10,653 nucleotides of DNA from Setaria digitata (GCA_003640385.1 RCAB01000883.1:1-10653); one strand, 5' to 3'. Counted from the first letter of the stretch, positions 1-8,047 are shown. A program made the numbers and translations. Notes: a model not told the origin generated them from the letters alone.

Positions 1-238
1 ATATATATATATATTTTCATTTGTTATCATAATTATTATTGTTATTATTATTATCATCCTAATATGTACAATTGATTATTTGTGATATTAGATGAAGGGT
101 TAAATCATTCGGAGTCTATTATTGCTTATTGCTTTTCATCATTTTGTCATCATTTGATATTAACTTTTATTAGTATATTTGAGAATTGAAATATATTTGA
201 ATTTGAAAAAAAATGCAATTTAATTGAAATTATTAAAG
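1..238. other. Intron or upstream sequence of the first gene
   Basis: It begins with an AT run (1-14) and GTTATT-like simple sequence. A consensus-looking acceptor (ACTTTTATTAG, ending at 173) is present, but reading from it into exon a hits stops unless the 8-A run (206-213) differs by a base. No N-terminal domain is visible. Confidence 0.5.
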
Positions 239-337
239 GTGAATGCATTAAGCAACATGAAAATAGCAATAATGATATTGATAATGTTTGTCGATTTGCA
301 TTTCGCGGTGATACACGAATGAAAACGCTTTTTCGAA
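239..337 (+). CDS. Exon a (end of DUF7044)
   Basis: It encodes a segment with GEC, NVCRFAFRGD and TLFR, matching the end of DUF7044, where a cysteine pair precedes a 'gD..l.sLFR' motif. The donor at 338 reads A|GTAAAA, phase 1. The left boundary is uncertain. The frame is open back only to a TGA at 187-189, and the only AG between that stop and the exon is at 237-238, so 239 is the default start despite a poor polypyrimidine tract. Confidence 0.68.
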
Positions 338-3300
338 GTAAAATATTATTTTCGAATTTTTTTTTGTAACGAAATTTTCGAGTATTGATTTTCAATAACA
401 ATATGCAGATAGTAAAGATGCAACAACTTTGAAGTGTTAGTATCAATCAGTGTTAGCATAAATGGCTACTGATAAGGAGAGCTAACTTGAACAAATTTTT
501 TCGGGCGAAAATTTCCTATCAGTTAATCTTCGGTGATAGTGATATCATACTTTATCAGTTAATCTTCGGTGATAGTGATAATTAGGGTAAGGTTATTTTA
601 GGTGATGCGAAATCAGAGCAATGTCCATTCCAGCCACCATTTAATTTTACTTATGCAATACAAGATGGCTCATGCACATCAAGAATTTCATCTGTAACTT
701 CTTGTTCAGGATACGGAAAATATCGCTTCCATTATGAAGCATGTCCGGAATTACCAAATACAGAAACTCACGGTTTATTAACTTTGTATTCTAGAAGTCA
801 TAATAAGAAGAATCAAAAATAACAGGCGTTTTATGCTATTCGTCATTAATTAACAGTTCTTTTGTAAAGTTATAAAATTTTGCTTCAAAAGCAATCATAT
901 TGAGTGTCCTCGAAAAATTCTAATTTTGATTTTCCGATCATTTGCATATTGTTTTAGTAGATGAATTGGAATGTATCGCACATTGGAATTCGTTTGGAAT
1001 AGATTTCTTCGCTGTACGTATCACTAATTCTTCGATTACCGGGTCGAATATTATCTTCAGATGTTTTGTATGATTCCGTTATCGTTCTCAAGCAGTTTTC
1101 TGGAACAGTATCCATGGATAAAGCGGATCAAAAATTTAAATTTGATTAAAAAATTGAATCAGCACTTTTGCTTTAATTCGAAATCGAATATAGCTTCATC
1201 CTCACAAAGACAATTATCTTGTTTCAAATTTTGTCTTCATCGATGAATTCGTAGTATTTTTCAAAAATTTCACATTGAAAAAAAAACATTTAAACAAAAC
1301 TTTTAAAACTCATCAAGCAGCCCAAAATTTTAAATGTTCCATTTTCTAGAATTCATTATATTTTGAAGCAGTTTTAAGTGATAATTTTAGATACACCAAA
1401 AAACACCGCTCGGTGGTCATATGGGTATATCAGCTGACTCGAGTTGTGATGAACTTACGGATTTGACGTATGCTAGCACAAGAATTGACTATACAAAAGG
1501 TAATTGAATTATTATTTTCGAAAATTTTCATTCTCTTTCTCTCCACTGATTTATTATTTTTCTGATAAATCAAGTTCAAATTTAGCTTTGCATTAATCCA
1601 TTCTAAATTTACAGTTTATTAAGATTTAAAGAACTAAAATTAACTTGAACACTTTTTAAGGTTTATCAGTGAAGTCACGCTGTCATTTTCCATCATTCCT
1701 GATACATAGTCATAATTCATCCATTCAACACAAATGGATATCCATGACAGCAGGTTCAATCAGTCATTTCTATTCCGGTAAACTGCTCGAAATATTCGTT
1801 AAAAATTATAACTCTATAGTTTGAACTTTCAAGTTTTCCTATTTCAGTATACTTCCGAGTAATCCCTAGCGTGGATCATTTTTTCTTTTCATTCATTATA
1901 AGAAATGAGCAAGCTACATAATATGAAAATAGCTTCAACCATGCCGAGATATCATGAAAGAAATGTTAATGCAAGCTGAAATTTTCATGGCATAGAGTAT
2001 TATGAGCTAAAAATGATAAATATGCTTGTCTAAAAGAAATTGGTAGCCTAAGAATACAAAAAAAGCAAGTGTTTTCCTAAATAAGTTGATAATTAAGTTT
2101 ATTTAGTTTGGTGTAAAATTTAAATAAAAAGGTTCAAACGAAGAGCTGAATAGTCTGATAAGTGTATTTTATATATTATCGGAATTTAGATAAATGGATT
2201 GAAACAATGAATGGAATGAATCAAACGATATCATTATGCCTACATATGGAAGATATTGGAAATGTTCGTAGGATAATGGTGTATAAAATTACACAGCATT
2301 GTATCAACGGATACCAGTGCATTAAAGTAGATATATATATATATATATATTTTTTTAGATCTATTTCCTTCAAATAATTTTGTCAGGATGAGAACGAAAG
2401 TTTTCACAACAACCCGATCATAGTGATATTCATCAATTTGGTAGCGCAAATGCGAACTATATATAATAATATGGAATTTACTGAAAATGTGTATCGTTAG
2501 TTAGCAGAAGCAGAGCGATACAGCATGGAGCGTTGTGAGAAACTTGTCCTATACTTCTGATTGCTTTACAAAGTACCAAAAGGATGAGGGTGCTAAATAT
2601 TTGTAATAAAGGGCTCTAAGTTTAACCCAAGTAAGTGGTGATAGTTTTAGAAATAAACTTGAGTTTCTGAAATTTAAGAATTTAAGCCGGTTTTTTTTCG
2701 AAAAAATTGATAATTTTATTTACGACACAGATAAAACGAAGACACAAAAATGTCATGGAGATTACATACGGTGAAATAATGGATAAGATGCCTTTATCAT
2801 GTAATACCATCAAAGTTCACACCGTTGATACTATAGTATTTGCAGATGCTCAGGTTCTTCAACATTATCATTCATATCATGGCAATGATTGATAAGTGTT
2901 AAATAAGTCTTAGTATAAGGAAATATGAAAATGATATATATTATTGTTAGATGTTTTAATGATGCATTAAATTTTGTTGATAAAAAGTACTGTGAAGAAA
3001 AAGTGAACTTTATTTCATAATTCTGAAAAATTGAATTCAAAAAAGGAATAGAAAAAAAATATAGTTTTTTAAAGTCGTGGAAATTATTTTAGATTATTCG
3101 TTGTCCAGTTAATCGACAACATTTTGTTGATATATGTAAGAATCCGATTGTATTATTTGGTTGCACTTACGAACATGAATTAATTATTCAATCTAATTGC
3201 AACGATACATTATCTGGTATAAATTTAATGCATTTTATTAAAATAATCCATTTTCTTTAAATTACAAAAAGTTAGCGTTTCTTTTATTGCTTCTTTCCCT

Positions 3301-3386
3301 AATTAGTTTTTTCTTGCTTTAATTAAATTCGTGATTGGAAAAAATGGGCTCAGAAAATATGTGGGAATTTATTATTATTTAACAAT

Positions 3387-3428
<42 letters not shown>

Positions 3429-4562
3429 GAAAGATGCATGATATCTTTCATTTCATAATCAGTCTAATAATTATAGATTTATGACACAAATGTGCTACAA
3501 AACTTTGTTTTAAGCAGATTTAGTTTGCAGAAAAATATTTATGCATTGGTTATTGGCGAGAAAATGAGCTGGAATATATTGTAAGTAAAAATTCAGATTC
3601 ATCAGAACTTGTATGCCATGTAAGTGTTTGTAATTTCTTTTTTCTTTTTTTTTTCCCCTGACTTCTGAAGTACTTCTCATGCCATGTATAATATTCCTAA
3701 TTTTTGCTGGCTTCGGAAGTATTTTCTTCTTTCATGCTAATTTTGATTAATTTCAGAACTATGAATTTCTCATTTCAGATTTATGCATTTTAATTCTAAT
3801 CATATAACTTTTTAAACCTATCATATTTTAATTATGTTATAGCTTAAATTTCGAACAATTAATAGTGGAATAATAATTTCATAATACTATATTTCAGCAG
3901 TTTAACAACGATTATTCCATTCCAATTTTTCGTTACTTTATTTCTATACTTATCACTCATTATTCTTTTTTTATGATCAGTTTCAAAAATGATACTCTCG
4001 CATCAGTTTTGCATAAATTGTACTACTGAAATAAATAATGAAGGGTTTTTTTTGGAGCGATAACATTTGGCATTGATCATATCAGATTATATTGAACTTA
4101 TCAATTACCAGCAAACTTTTCAAGTGCATATAATCCATATTTAGATCTATTCATCTCATCCAGACGGTATTATTCATATCCAGTCGTATCGTCGTGCATC
4201 CTGTCATTTAGAATCTTTACAGAAGCACCTACCGTACTATAACTTTACATTTTCTAAATATGGTTTGAGTTTTATTCTCTCAAACAGAATTTATATTTCC
4301 TATAAATCTTTCATTTAAATTAAATAGCAATTTTCAGTTCGTTTAATCAGCTAAATTACTAATTTAACGAGTTAATCTAAATTTAGCTCAATTGTATCAT
4401 AAGACATTCTTGGAAGCATTTGTACGTTAAAAATTGTCAACTTCAGATAGTTGTACTCCTCGAAACGGATTGGACAAGAAGATTGCTGAAATTGATTCAT
4501 TACTGGTAGCTGTATTTATTATACACGTCACTTACAGTTATTTTTGTACGGTGATAATTTAG
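239..4562 (+). CDS. DUF7044/DUF7042/DUF7043/DUF7045-type cysteine-rich surface protein, 11 exons, 5'-partial
   Basis: The spliced model joins 239-337, 602-772, 958-1067, 1391-1499, 1661-1777, 2190-2326, 2731-2853, 3093-3216, 3531-3619, 4145-4262 and 4447-4562, giving 436 residues plus stop. Every junction is GT...AG and preserves frame. Recognised landmarks in order are: the end of DUF7044 (Cys-rich, ...TLFR, residues 1-32); DUF7042 (CPFQPPFNFTY, HYEACPEL, ELECIAHW, RCF, residues 38-140); DUF7043 (CHFPSF, HKW, GYQC, NVMEITYG, residues 168-290); DUF7045 (RCP, FGC, CIGYW, NFT, then SC, residues 291-401); and a hydrophobic tail (417-436). Domain names come from memory of this arthropod/ecdysozoan family, whose biochemical role is unknown. 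The paired cysteines and NSS/NFT glycosylation sequons suggest an extracellular, disulfide-rich protein; the C-terminal tail suggests membrane anchoring. The signal peptide and the start of DUF7044 should lie outside the window to the left. There are no internal stops, so it looks functional. Family assignment is fairly sure; individual weak splice sites are less so. Confidence 0.82.
338..601 (+). other. Intron a-b
   Basis: Ends are GTAAAA...TTTTAG. It contains a perfect 28-base direct repeat (517-544 and 553-580) immediately before the acceptor. Confidence 0.75.
517..580. repeat. Perfect 28-base direct repeat, two copies
   Basis: Bases 517-544 recur without mismatch at 553-580 (period 36). 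The core includes TTAATCTTCGGTGATAG. The pair sits inside an intron about 20 bases before its acceptor and looks like a recent local duplication. Confidence 0.95.
602..772 (+). CDS. Exon b (first half of DUF7042)
   Basis: The acceptor is TTATTTTAG. The split codon A|GT restores Ser after TLFR. It encodes CPFQPPFNFTY, a GSC and SSVTSC pair, and FHYEACPELPNTETH. These are the strongest family landmarks in the window. The donor at 773 (CACG|GTTTAT) is phase 1; without splicing the frame runs on to a stop at 820-822. Confidence 0.85.
958..1067 (+). CDS. Exon c (second half of DUF7042)
   Basis: The acceptor GTTTTAG is at 957 and the split codon gives Val. It encodes DELECIAHWNSFGIDFFAV and then IIFRCF, matching the 'eELeClAhW..g..y.v' and 'RCFvy' segments of the family. 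The donor TTTT|GTATGA is phase 0. Reading through meets a TGA at once (1071-1073), so splicing is required. Confidence 0.85.
1068..1390 (+). other. Intron c-d
   Basis: Ends are GTATGA...ATTTTAG, 323 bases. An open stretch within it (1061-1246) is in a different frame from the exon and has no family similarity. Nothing else is seen in it. Confidence 0.75.
1391..1499 (+). CDS. Exon d (DUF7042-DUF7043 junction)
   Basis: It encodes IHQKTPLGGHMGISADSSCDE and then LTDLTYASTRIDYTK. The S.DssC.eL pattern corresponds to the 'qS.DatC.gL' element that follows RCF in the family. The acceptor is ATTTTAG (phase 0); the donor G|GTAATT is phase 1. Confidence 0.82.
1661..1777 (+). CDS. Exon e (first half of DUF7043)
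   Basis: The acceptor is TTTTTAAG and the split codon gives Gly. It encodes SRCHFPSFLIH, HKWISM and SHFYS, matching the 'C.yPsw....hW.sl....Y.F' pattern. The donor TCCG|GTAAAC is phase 1. Extending past it gives an alternative reading (GKLLEIF) that ends at a TGA at 1822-1824. The spliced form is preferred because the next exon's phase fits. Confidence 0.78.
1778..2189 (+). other. Intron e-f
   Basis: Ends are GTAAAC...ATTTAG, 412 bases. An alternative acceptor (CTATTTCAG at 1847) leads only to a short open frame without family similarity. Nothing further is seen. Confidence 0.7.
2190..2326 (+). CDS. Exon f (DUF7043, GYQC motif)
   Basis: It encodes ISLCLHM and then VYKITQHCINGYQCIK, corresponding to the family's 'vC.......y.v....GCqsGYvC' segment. 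The acceptor GGAATTTAG leaves two bases that complete an Asp codon with the previous exon. The donor AAA|GTAGAT (phase 0) runs straight into an AT microsatellite. Without splicing the frame would give a repetitive Ile-Tyr tail. Confidence 0.82.
2327..2730 (+). other. Intron f-g with AT microsatellite
   Basis: Ends are GTAGAT...ACACAG, 404 bases. It holds an AT run at 2331-2350. A less AT-rich open segment at 2508-2605, preceded by TTAGCAG, could be a cryptic exon, but its possible donors do not keep frame with the next exon. Confidence 0.72.
2331..2350. repeat. (AT)10 microsatellite
   Basis: Ten uninterrupted AT units begin four bases inside the intron, followed by a T run and TTTTTTAG. Confidence 0.95.
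2731..2853 (+). CDS. Exon g (end of DUF7043)
   Basis: It encodes IKRRHKNVMEITYGE and then LSCNTIKV and FADAQ. This parallels the family's 'y.Rd.hviEiq.G......aC' stretch directly after GYxC. The acceptor is TTTACGACACAG and the donor CAG|GTTCTT; both junctions are phase 0. Confidence 0.8.
3093..3216 (+). CDS. Exon h (first half of DUF7045)
   Basis: The acceptor is ATTATTTTAG, phase 0. It encodes IIRCPVNRQHF, VDIC, VLFGC and LIIQSNC, which parallels the CP-to-GC-to-C spacing of DUF7045. The donor TCTG|GTATAA is phase 1. Confidence 0.83.
3217..3530 (+). other. Intron h-i with TA microsatellite
   Basis: Ends are GTATAA...GTTTGCAG, 314 bases. A run of about 16 TA units occupies 3390-3422. No coding-like segment is seen. 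Confidence 0.78.
3390..3422. repeat. (TA)16 microsatellite
   Basis: Uninterrupted alternating T and A over 33 bases inside an intron. Confidence 0.95.
3531..3619 (+). CDS. Exon i (DUF7045, C.GYW motif)
   Basis: The acceptor TAGTTTGCAG is strong and the split codon gives Glu. It encodes YLCIGYWRENELEYIV and then ELVCH, matching the family's 'y.C.G.W.Eng..ylI......C' segment. The donor CAT|GTAAGT is near-consensus, phase 0. Confidence 0.87.
3601..3756. repeat. Degenerate tandem duplication around an exon end
   Basis: Segments near 3601-3637, 3663-3704 and 3711-3756 share an order of GAA(G)T/CTT, then CATGC, then TAAT/AATTTT. Similarity is judged by eye and is imperfect. Confidence 0.45.
3620..4144 (+). 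other. Intron i-j, longest intron of the gene
   Basis: Ends are GTAAGT...ATATTTAG, 525 bases. It starts with degenerate duplicated units (3601-3756) that each contain a CATGC-like core, so the first unit overlaps the exon end and donor. No further exon is recognised. Confidence 0.7.
4145..4262 (+). CDS. Exon j (DUF7045 C-terminal part)
   Basis: It encodes IYSSHPDGIIHIQSYRRASC and then LPYYNFTFSKY. The dG.i..qS....C pattern followed by N-F-T matches the end of DUF7045. The acceptor CATATTTAG is phase 0. The donor TATG|GTTTGA is phase 1 and is one of the weaker sites in the model. Confidence 0.78.
4447..4562 (+). CDS. Exon k, terminal exon with hydrophobic tail
   Basis: The acceptor AACTTCAG leaves two bases that complete an Asp codon. 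It encodes SCTPRNGLDKKIAEIDS and then a 20-residue hydrophobic segment beginning LLVAVFIIH and ending at a TAG (4560-4562). The Cys two residues after the junction takes the place of the family's final 'G.C'. A hydrophobic tail directly before the stop, preceded by small polar residues, fits a GPI-attachment signal or a tail-type transmembrane anchor. Confidence 0.72.
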
Positions 4563-5750
4563 GCTAGATTTTTTTTCCTTTCAAATATCCTGCTTACTGT
4601 ATTATTGCTGTATCGGTGTAATGAAAGTTGTTGTTATACGGTATTCGTGTTATCTTCTGCATAAACTGACAAGAAAAAAAAGAAAAAAAAAAAGAATTGG
4701 AATTTTTACAAAAATTTAAAAGCCAATCTGGTTGTAATAATGATTTGATCACATTGAGAAATGTTTCAATATTGCAACGCTCAATATAAATTTAGCAGTA
4801 ATTTATTGATTAATTAAATGAACTAACACTTCTTTTTGCAATTTTACATCGATGGAAGCTAAATATTAAATAATCAATCAAATCAAAATAAATAAAAACT
4901 TTTGCATTTTTTATCATTTAGGAAACTAAACTATTCTTTCTTTATTGTAGATGATACTATCAATGATAAGTTAGGTTTGAAAGTGTGGTTGATTGAACTA
5001 CTTTTTTTCTTTTTTTTTTTTCAAAATTATCATGTCTGAAAGTTTCTTCTTTTTTCCGCTACGATGCGTTGTTTTTGGAAGTAGTTCTGTCCATAAATAA
5101 GGATAAATTAAGAATACTTGGTTTGGGTTTGTTCAAACTTATCATAAATCATTTATTCGTGATTGTATTTAAGTCATCTTTTCTTTCAGTTAGAATTTAA
5201 TTTAGGCAATAATTGAATCCGTTAATCATCATTAATTTTACTTGATAACATATTGCATAATTTCTGTAGATAATTAAAAATTTAATTTAAATAATTGCAA
5301 TATACAAAAACATAATATTTCCTTCAAAGTAATGTATTAAGCAAATTTTTTTTTCTTTTGTAACTAAGAAAAACTGAAACAAAAAGTTTATCAAATTTTT
5401 ATCAATTGTCAAAGTTAAAGGAAAATTTAGTCAATGATTTAATTAGATATTCTTATGCCAAAAAGCAGCAGATTGAAAAAATTGTTATTTATTAGAAAAA
5501 AAAAAAAAGGTTTTTCTTTTGTTTAAAAAGAGAGAAAAAAAATTCTGTTTCTTTTTGTAAATAATTTTATCGTTTGCTTCTTTTCGTTTCTTTTTTCTTT
5601 CTCTCATCTAAATTAACGAGTTTTCGTAAAATAATTGAATTAGACAATTGTGAAATTGTTTGCATGGTGACATTTTGATTGGTATAATAACACTTATCAC
5701 CATGAAACTGTTGGATTTCTCAACGAAACTGCTCCTATTCATCTGTGACT
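4563..5750. other. Putative 3' UTR and intergenic sequence
   Basis: It follows the stop of the first gene. Overlapping AATAAA hexamers at 4887-4896 are the nearest canonical poly(A) signals, about 325 bases after the stop. The rest is AT-rich with T tracts near 5001-5021 and A tracts near 5497-5508. Short open frames on either strand show no recognisable protein. Confidence 0.5.
4887..4896 (+). promoter_or_regulatory. Candidate poly(A) signal (overlapping AATAAA pair)
   Basis: Two overlapping AATAAA hexamers (4887-4892 and 4891-4896) are followed by a T-rich stretch. The signal is weak in such AT-rich DNA. Confidence 0.35.
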
Positions 5751-5757
5751 TGCACAT

Positions 5758-5872
5758 TTTCTTATCATTTCCTATCACTTCTTCTTCATCAGCACCGTTA
5801 TCATCAAATGTCATTGCTTAGTGTGAATTTCATGTGATCAAATCATCACTGATAATGGTGATTAATTTGATT
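5758..5872. repeat. Dispersed repeat, copy 1
   Basis: About 110 bases are shared with 6578-6690, with roughly ten mismatches and one 3-base indel by eye (near 90% identity). Read on the minus strand, the repeat includes a start codon (5814-5812) and an acidic open frame beginning MTFDDNGADEEEVI that runs on to 5608. Its other end forms an imperfect hairpin around 5845-5867. Confidence 0.85.
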
Positions 5873-6577
5873 ATTTCTGTACTGAAATCAAAAAAAAAAG
5901 GCAAATAAAAAATTAAAAAAGCATTTTATGTGAATCATAGCATATGTTTATCATTTCTTCACTTCGTTTACGCATTTTCTAATTCATTTAAATCTTTTTT
6001 TTTTTTTAACAGGTTTTTTTTTTTTTTAAAAAAAATTCAAAGCAATGAATAAAGAAAGAAAAGGAAAAATGAAAGGAAAAAAAAAAAGAAAAAAAAAAGC
6101 ATTTAGAAGGGGAGCAAATAAATTCCAAACATTCCGTAAAACAAAAATTAAAATTAGAGAAAATAAATGTCCTCTTTTTTTCTCTTTTTTTTTTTTGTTG
6201 CCAACATTCAGCTATATTAATGTTCTCTTTTCCTTTTTAAACTTTTTTTTTTCTTTTCTCGTCCAAAAATTTTGTTTTGCGCTATAAAAATAAATGTTGG
6301 TGGAAAAAAGGGTTAAAAAGTTAAAAGGGAACATAAGTGGTAATGCATTTTTGATCATTTCCTTATTTTAGCTTCTCTCATTTTATTTTAATTTTTTCCT
6401 GTTCATTTCGCGCATTTTTTTTTTCTATTTTAATTCTTTCTGATAAATTTTGTTCTAATTTTTTGTAAAATTTCACTTGAATTATGTTAATAAGTGAGAG
6501 CATATGTGAAAATCATAGAATAGTTTGTAACATATGACGTAAAAGCGCTTATGAGTTACCTATATATATATATATAT
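5873..6577. other. Homopolymer-rich intergenic stretch
   Basis: T runs at 5996-6008 and 6015-6027 lie next to a purine-rich block (about 6030-6110). This is followed by a pyrimidine-rich block (6170-6262). A Lys-rich open frame here (6045-6287) is explained by A/G-rich then T-rich simple sequence. A TA run lies at 6561-6577. No gene is supported. Confidence 0.6.
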
Positions 6578-6690
6578 TTCTTATCAGTTTCTATCACTTC
6601 TCCTTCTTCATTAGCATCATTATCATCAAATGTCATTGCTCATTGTGAATTTCATTTGATCAAATCATCATTGATAATGATGATTATTTT
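6578..6690. repeat. Dispersed repeat, copy 2
   Basis: This is the second copy of the repeat at 5758-5872, in the same orientation about 820 bases away. On the minus strand it keeps MTFDDNDANEEGEVI, then runs into a TA microsatellite and ends. It contains a perfect hairpin: AATCATCATT, GAT, AATGATGATT, at about 6664-6686. Confidence 0.85.
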
Positions 6691-6693
6691 TTT

Positions 6694-6719
6694 TTTACAA
6701 ATATATATATATTTGTAAA
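6694..6719. repeat. 26-base perfect AT-rich palindrome
   Basis: The half-site TTTACAAATATAT is followed directly by its reverse complement, centred on an AT run, just after repeat copy 2. Confidence 0.85.
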
Positions 6720-6888
6720 TCTTAAATATACTTCTATATGAGTGGAATTTTTATTTTAGAAATACTTGAAAGTAATTGCGCTTTCTTGTCCTTTTCCTTC
6801 CTTCCTGCTTGTAAGCGACAAAATTTCTGTTGTTAAGGAAATAATTTTAAAACAATTGTACATGAATAAATCAGAAATATTTTTTTAG

Positions 6889-6890
6889 GA
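6889..6890 (+). promoter_or_regulatory. Candidate spliced-leader trans-splice acceptor
   Basis: ATATTTTTTTAG|GAATTG lies 35 bases upstream of the ATG at 6925. Nematode mRNAs commonly receive a spliced leader a short distance before the start codon, at a U-rich tract ending in AG. No in-frame ATG intervenes. An ordinary intron acceptor joining an upstream non-coding exon is the alternative. Confidence 0.5.
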
Positions 6891-6924
6891 ATTGATTACA
6901 TTTTAATCAAATATTCACTAAAAA

Positions 6925-7048
6925 ATGTTGGGCCTAATGAATTTACCCAATGAGTCTGTTGATTTCTATGCACAGCCGGAGAATGACCATAATAATTTCA
7001 ATATTTTTGGGCAGTACAAGAAAAAGCCAACAGTTTCATATACCGGTG
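6925..7048 (+). CDS. Second gene, exon 1
   Basis: It opens with ATG at 6925 and ends in GGTG|GTAAAT, phase 1. An overlapping upstream donor three bases earlier (ACCG|GTGGTA) would remove one Gly without changing frame. Confidence 0.7.
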
Positions 7049-8011
7049 GTAAATGTTTTATCTGTATTTTAAAAGAGTAAAGAAAATATTTGAAAATGAT
7101 CAATAATCAATATCTTATCAGTGCTTCAAAAATTAAATGCGATAAATAACTACTAACATTGCGGGAATGATTTCTTGGGGGAATTTACCACTATCATTGG
7201 TTATTCGCGGGAAGGAACCAAAGAGAGAAATGATTTATCAACATCATGGATTAATATCGAGAAAAACCAATTTGCCAATATCATGGTTTATTCTTCAAGG
7301 AAGAGAGAGACGAGTAATCTGTCAATATTATGGGTTACTTTCGGGAAAGAAAGAAGTAACTTGTCATTATCATGATTTAGAAATAAATGATTTATTATCA
7401 TCTCGGGTTTATTCGCAAAGAGAACAGATGAACAATTTATTGAGTTAATTTCGATGACGAATCACATGATTTGTTATCAATATGGGTTGTTCTTAAGAAG
7501 GAAACAAATGATTTCTCATCGTTTTGGGTTATTTTCTTGAAAGGAGATAAATGATTTGTTATCATTATTGACGGGTTTTTCACAAGAAACAAACAATTTA
7601 TGCATTTTTTTTTTTTTTTTGAAATAAAACGATGATTATTTCATTATCACTATAGACTATTTCTTTTTTTTTTTTTGACGTAAAATAAACAATTTTTTTT
7701 ATTATTATAAATTATATTACCGTTATATTTTAATTAATTATTAAGATTATAAAACGTTCAATAACATCGCTATTAACGTTATAATCCAGTTTTTTGAATA
7801 GCTTCTGTTTTAAATGTTTTTCGCTGAATCTGTAAACGCGAATCAACGGTTGTTTTACAGATGGACGTCGAATGATTAACGGAAAAGTGGAAGAAATGAA
7901 AGAACCACAAGAGATGTGGTGTAATTTGCTAATTAAAAGTATTGCATTACGTTTCGATGAACGTATCAGAAGTTTGCATCATGATGGTTTGCTTTGCAAA
8001 AAAATTTCTGT

Positions 8012-8047
<36 letters not shown>

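Noticed and set aside
1061..1246. Apparent frameshift after RCF in the first gene, with an open frame continuing one base out of phase.
   Set aside because: A GTATGA donor lies exactly after TTT. Splicing to 1391 restores frame and gives the family's S.DssC motif at about the right distance, so no frameshift is needed.
2240..2449. Minus-strand open frame overlapping exon f.
   Set aside because: It is the antisense shadow of a plus-strand exon that carries family motifs, and it includes the AT microsatellite.
2508..2605. Open segment preceded by TTAGCAG that could be an extra exon between f and g.
   Set aside because: Its candidate donors leave a phase that does not match the next exon, while direct f-to-g joining is in phase and gives the expected GYQC-to-NVMEI spacing.
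2616..2636. AAGTTTAACCCAAGTAAG resembles part of the nematode spliced leader SL1.
   Set aside because: It lacks the three central bases and the proper 5' end and donor, has no SL RNA context, and sits inside an intron; chance similarity is likely.
5030..5100. Minus-strand open stretch reading ELLPKTTHRSGKKKKLSDM.
   Set aside because: It is short, has no start or matching splice partners, and ends in a homopolymer-coded Lys run.
6045..6287. 80-codon Lys-rich then Phe-rich open frame.
   Set aside because: It is a direct translation of A/G-rich and then T/C-rich simple sequence with no motif or splice context.
7167..7448. 93-codon open frame, considered as an exon of the second gene.
   Set aside because: It is made of minisatellite units, is also open in another frame, and the flanking exons already join in phase without it.
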